The position numbers and the translations under genes were made by a program. From SIG598 sp045538015 (lineage in GTDB: Bacteria; Bacillota; Clostridia; Oscillospirales; Acutalibacteraceae): 22,016 bases of DNA. Under the pieces are notes generated by a model. It was not told the origin of the DNA. It made no database searches and worked only from the letters and a program-made list of their open reading frames with translations. Location of the stretch: assembly GCA_045538015.1 (NCBI GenBank), contig JAZSQO010000159.1, positions 1-22,016 on the forward strand. Direction: 5' to 3'. Below, piece after piece: positions 20,839 to 22,016 of this stretch (position 1 is its first letter; the number at the start of each line of letters is the position of its first letter).

Positions 20839-20895
20839 GAAATTATACCCGACGCTGGAATGTGTCAGTAAAGAAACGGAGGACGGAATCTGATT

Positions 20896-21822
20896 ATGAA
20901 AAATATTCTTGCTTTGGTTTTGTGTACGGCTATGCTTTTTTGCTTTGCGGGCTGCGATTCCCGGGACTATGAGGCCGCGCTGGGGCTGATGGACAATCAG
21001 GAATGGGCGGCCGCAAGGGAGATTTTTGCTGGTCTGGAAGATTACAAGGATTCCGCGGCAATGGTGACCGAATGCGACTACAACATTGCCCTTGGCAGTA
21101 TGCAGAGCGCCGACTACGACACCGCTATCGCGCGGTTCGAGGCTCTCGGCGAATACAAGGACAGCGCTGCACTTGCCGTCGAATGCCTGTACCTGAAGGC
21201 TGTGGCGCTGTATGAAGACGGGCAGCACGAAGCGGCTCTGGATATTTTTTCGGCCATGGAGGACTATAACGACGCCGAGAGATATACTCTCGTCTGCAAT
21301 CTTCTTCTCGACCAGAACGGCTGCATAGACGATCTGGTTTCTGAAATTGAAGGGCTTTTTGCCGATGTTGAGCTACCTTTCACCCTTGAGGAGAATGTAT
21401 ACGAGTTCGGTCAGCGCGACAGCAGGGATTTTTCTGTCAGCTATGATGGCTGCTCCGAGTCCACCACCGTCATTTTCTCTCACCTGAATGAAAACGGCTC
21501 CAGCTCCAGCCACGGACAGATAAACGGCATTACCGTTCTGGGAGACGCTTCCTCCGCCGATGAGATACTGATAGTCTATCCCGAATTTGCCGCCTCCGCC
21601 GGTATAGCGCTCAGCGCCCTCGACAAGGGCTCCGACCCGGAGGAGCTTATTCTGATGGTGAACGATGAGTTTGACAAGCTCATCGAAAACGGCCCCACCG
21701 ACGGCAATTCCGCCGTTCACGAATTTGAGCACAACGGCTACGGCTGCAAGGCCGCCACACTTTTCCTGAGCGATTATTACCGCTTTGTGTTTACCGTTTC
21801 CATTCCCGAGCTGGCCGAATAG
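20896..21822 (+). CDS. Lipoprotein with three N-terminal TPR-like repeats
   Basis: Membrane-anchored exported protein, 308 residues, function unknown. Signal peptide with lipobox FAGC, lipidated Cys20. Three repeats of about 34 residues (about 24-130): YEAALGLMDNQEWAAAREIFAGLEDYKDSAAMVTEC, NIALGSMQSADYDTAIARFEALGEYKDSAALAVEC and LKAVALYEDGQHEAALDIFSAMEDYNDAERYTLVC. Each has the YkDS-A signature common in exported Firmicutes TPR proteins. The rest (about 140-308) is mixed alpha/beta with the segment FSVSYDGCSESTTVIFS and no recognised domain. GGAGG is 13 bases before the ATG, rather far, but no nearer start exists. Own strong promoter. It is flanked by two MITE copies whose same-type ends face the gene. 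Confidence 0.78.
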   Translation: MKNILALVLCTAMLFCFAGCDSRDYEAALGLMDNQEWAAAREIFAGLEDYKDSAAMVTECDYNIALGSMQSADYDTAIARFEALGEYKDSAALAVECLYLKAVALYEDGQHEAALDIFSAMEDYNDAERYTLVCNLLLDQNGCIDDLVSEIEGLFADVELPFTLEENVYEFGQRDSRDFSVSYDGCSESTTVIFSHLNENGSSSSHGQINGITVLGDASSADEILIVYPEFAASAGIALSALDKGSDPEELILMVNDEFDKLIENGPTDGNSAVHEFEHNGYGCKAATLFLSDYYRFVFTVSIPELAE

Positions 21823-21875
21823 CCCGGACACGCTTGCGCCGGCTGTTTCATGCCTCCCCGAATCGACGGTATTTT

Positions 21876-22016
21876 AAGGCAACACCGCACAATTCCCGTT
21901 TTAGAACTTAAGCACGATCTTGCTTGCATCTTTTCCGTCATACTTCACAAAAATGCTCGCCAATACAAAAAGTATTGGCTCCGCTTTTTGTGTCGTCTGA
22001 CAAAAAATCTGACTGC
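21876..22016 (-). mobile_element. Second MITE-like copy, inverted, cut by window end
   Basis: Begins with AAGGCAACACCGCAC, the inverted form of the right terminus of the 20437 element, then matches its reverse complement (AATCTTGCTTGCATCTTTTCC, TACTTCACAAAAATGCTCGCC, CTCCGCTTTTTGT, AAAAATCTGACTGC) up to the last base. The central part differs: a shorter block replaces about 35 bases of the other copy. The other end is outside the window. Confidence 0.8.

Overview
The window looks like a chromosomal piece of a GC-rich, spore-forming-lineage Clostridia (Oscillospirales/Ruminococcaceae-like is my best guess). The reasons are strong AGGAGG-type ribosome binding sites, textbook sigma-A promoters (TTGACA-17-TATAAT), a SpoVB-type flippase, TPR lipoproteins and a TRAP permease of the kind common in gut Firmicutes. 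No rRNA, tRNA, CRISPR array, phage gene or transposase gene is visible.

Layout. (1) 1-3590, minus: an HscC-type Hsp70 (cut by the window edge) is translationally coupled by an ATGA overlap to a large J-domain/TPR co-chaperone that has its own promoter. (2) 3567-4180: a 690-base stretch with no credible protein gene. It holds a TATAAT box, several perfect GC-rich stems and a minus-strand terminator, which together outline a roughly 385-nt structured RNA. (3) 4184-8098, minus: a membrane-anchored GH5-like protein with altered active-site residues, an orphan ZnuA-type metal-binding lipoprotein with a probable operator, and a small Cys-rich DUF3795 protein. (4) 8286-11777, plus: a SpoVB-like flippase, then a macro-domain/HTH fusion and a vWA protein that form an apparent two-gene ADP-ribose-related module. 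(5) 11930-12448, minus: a CarD-family regulator. (6) 12615-17438, minus: a four-gene surface-glycan operon (GT2 glycosyltransferase, flippase, ATP-grasp ligase, DegT aminotransferase) from one promoter to one terminator. (7) 17562-20253, minus: a TRAP-type large permease, a 93-residue two-helix membrane protein and a LysR regulator. (8) 20345-22016, plus: a complete 205-bp MITE-like element, a three-repeat TPR lipoprotein gene, and a second, inverted MITE copy running off the window. A 47-bp remnant of the same element sits at 8128-8174.

How genes work together. The J-TPR/HscC pair is a dedicated chaperone system. The GT2-flippase-ATP-grasp-DegT operon would make, decorate and export a glycan carrying an amino sugar, perhaps aminoacylated. 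The macro-HTH and vWA genes are in tandem, separated by a 17-bp perfect palindrome that looks like an operator, and may form a small stress or conflict module. The least explained items are the candidate RNA at 3567-3950, the macro-HTH/vWA module and the MITE family.

All function assignments come from reading translated sequence and remembered family signatures; no database search was possible.
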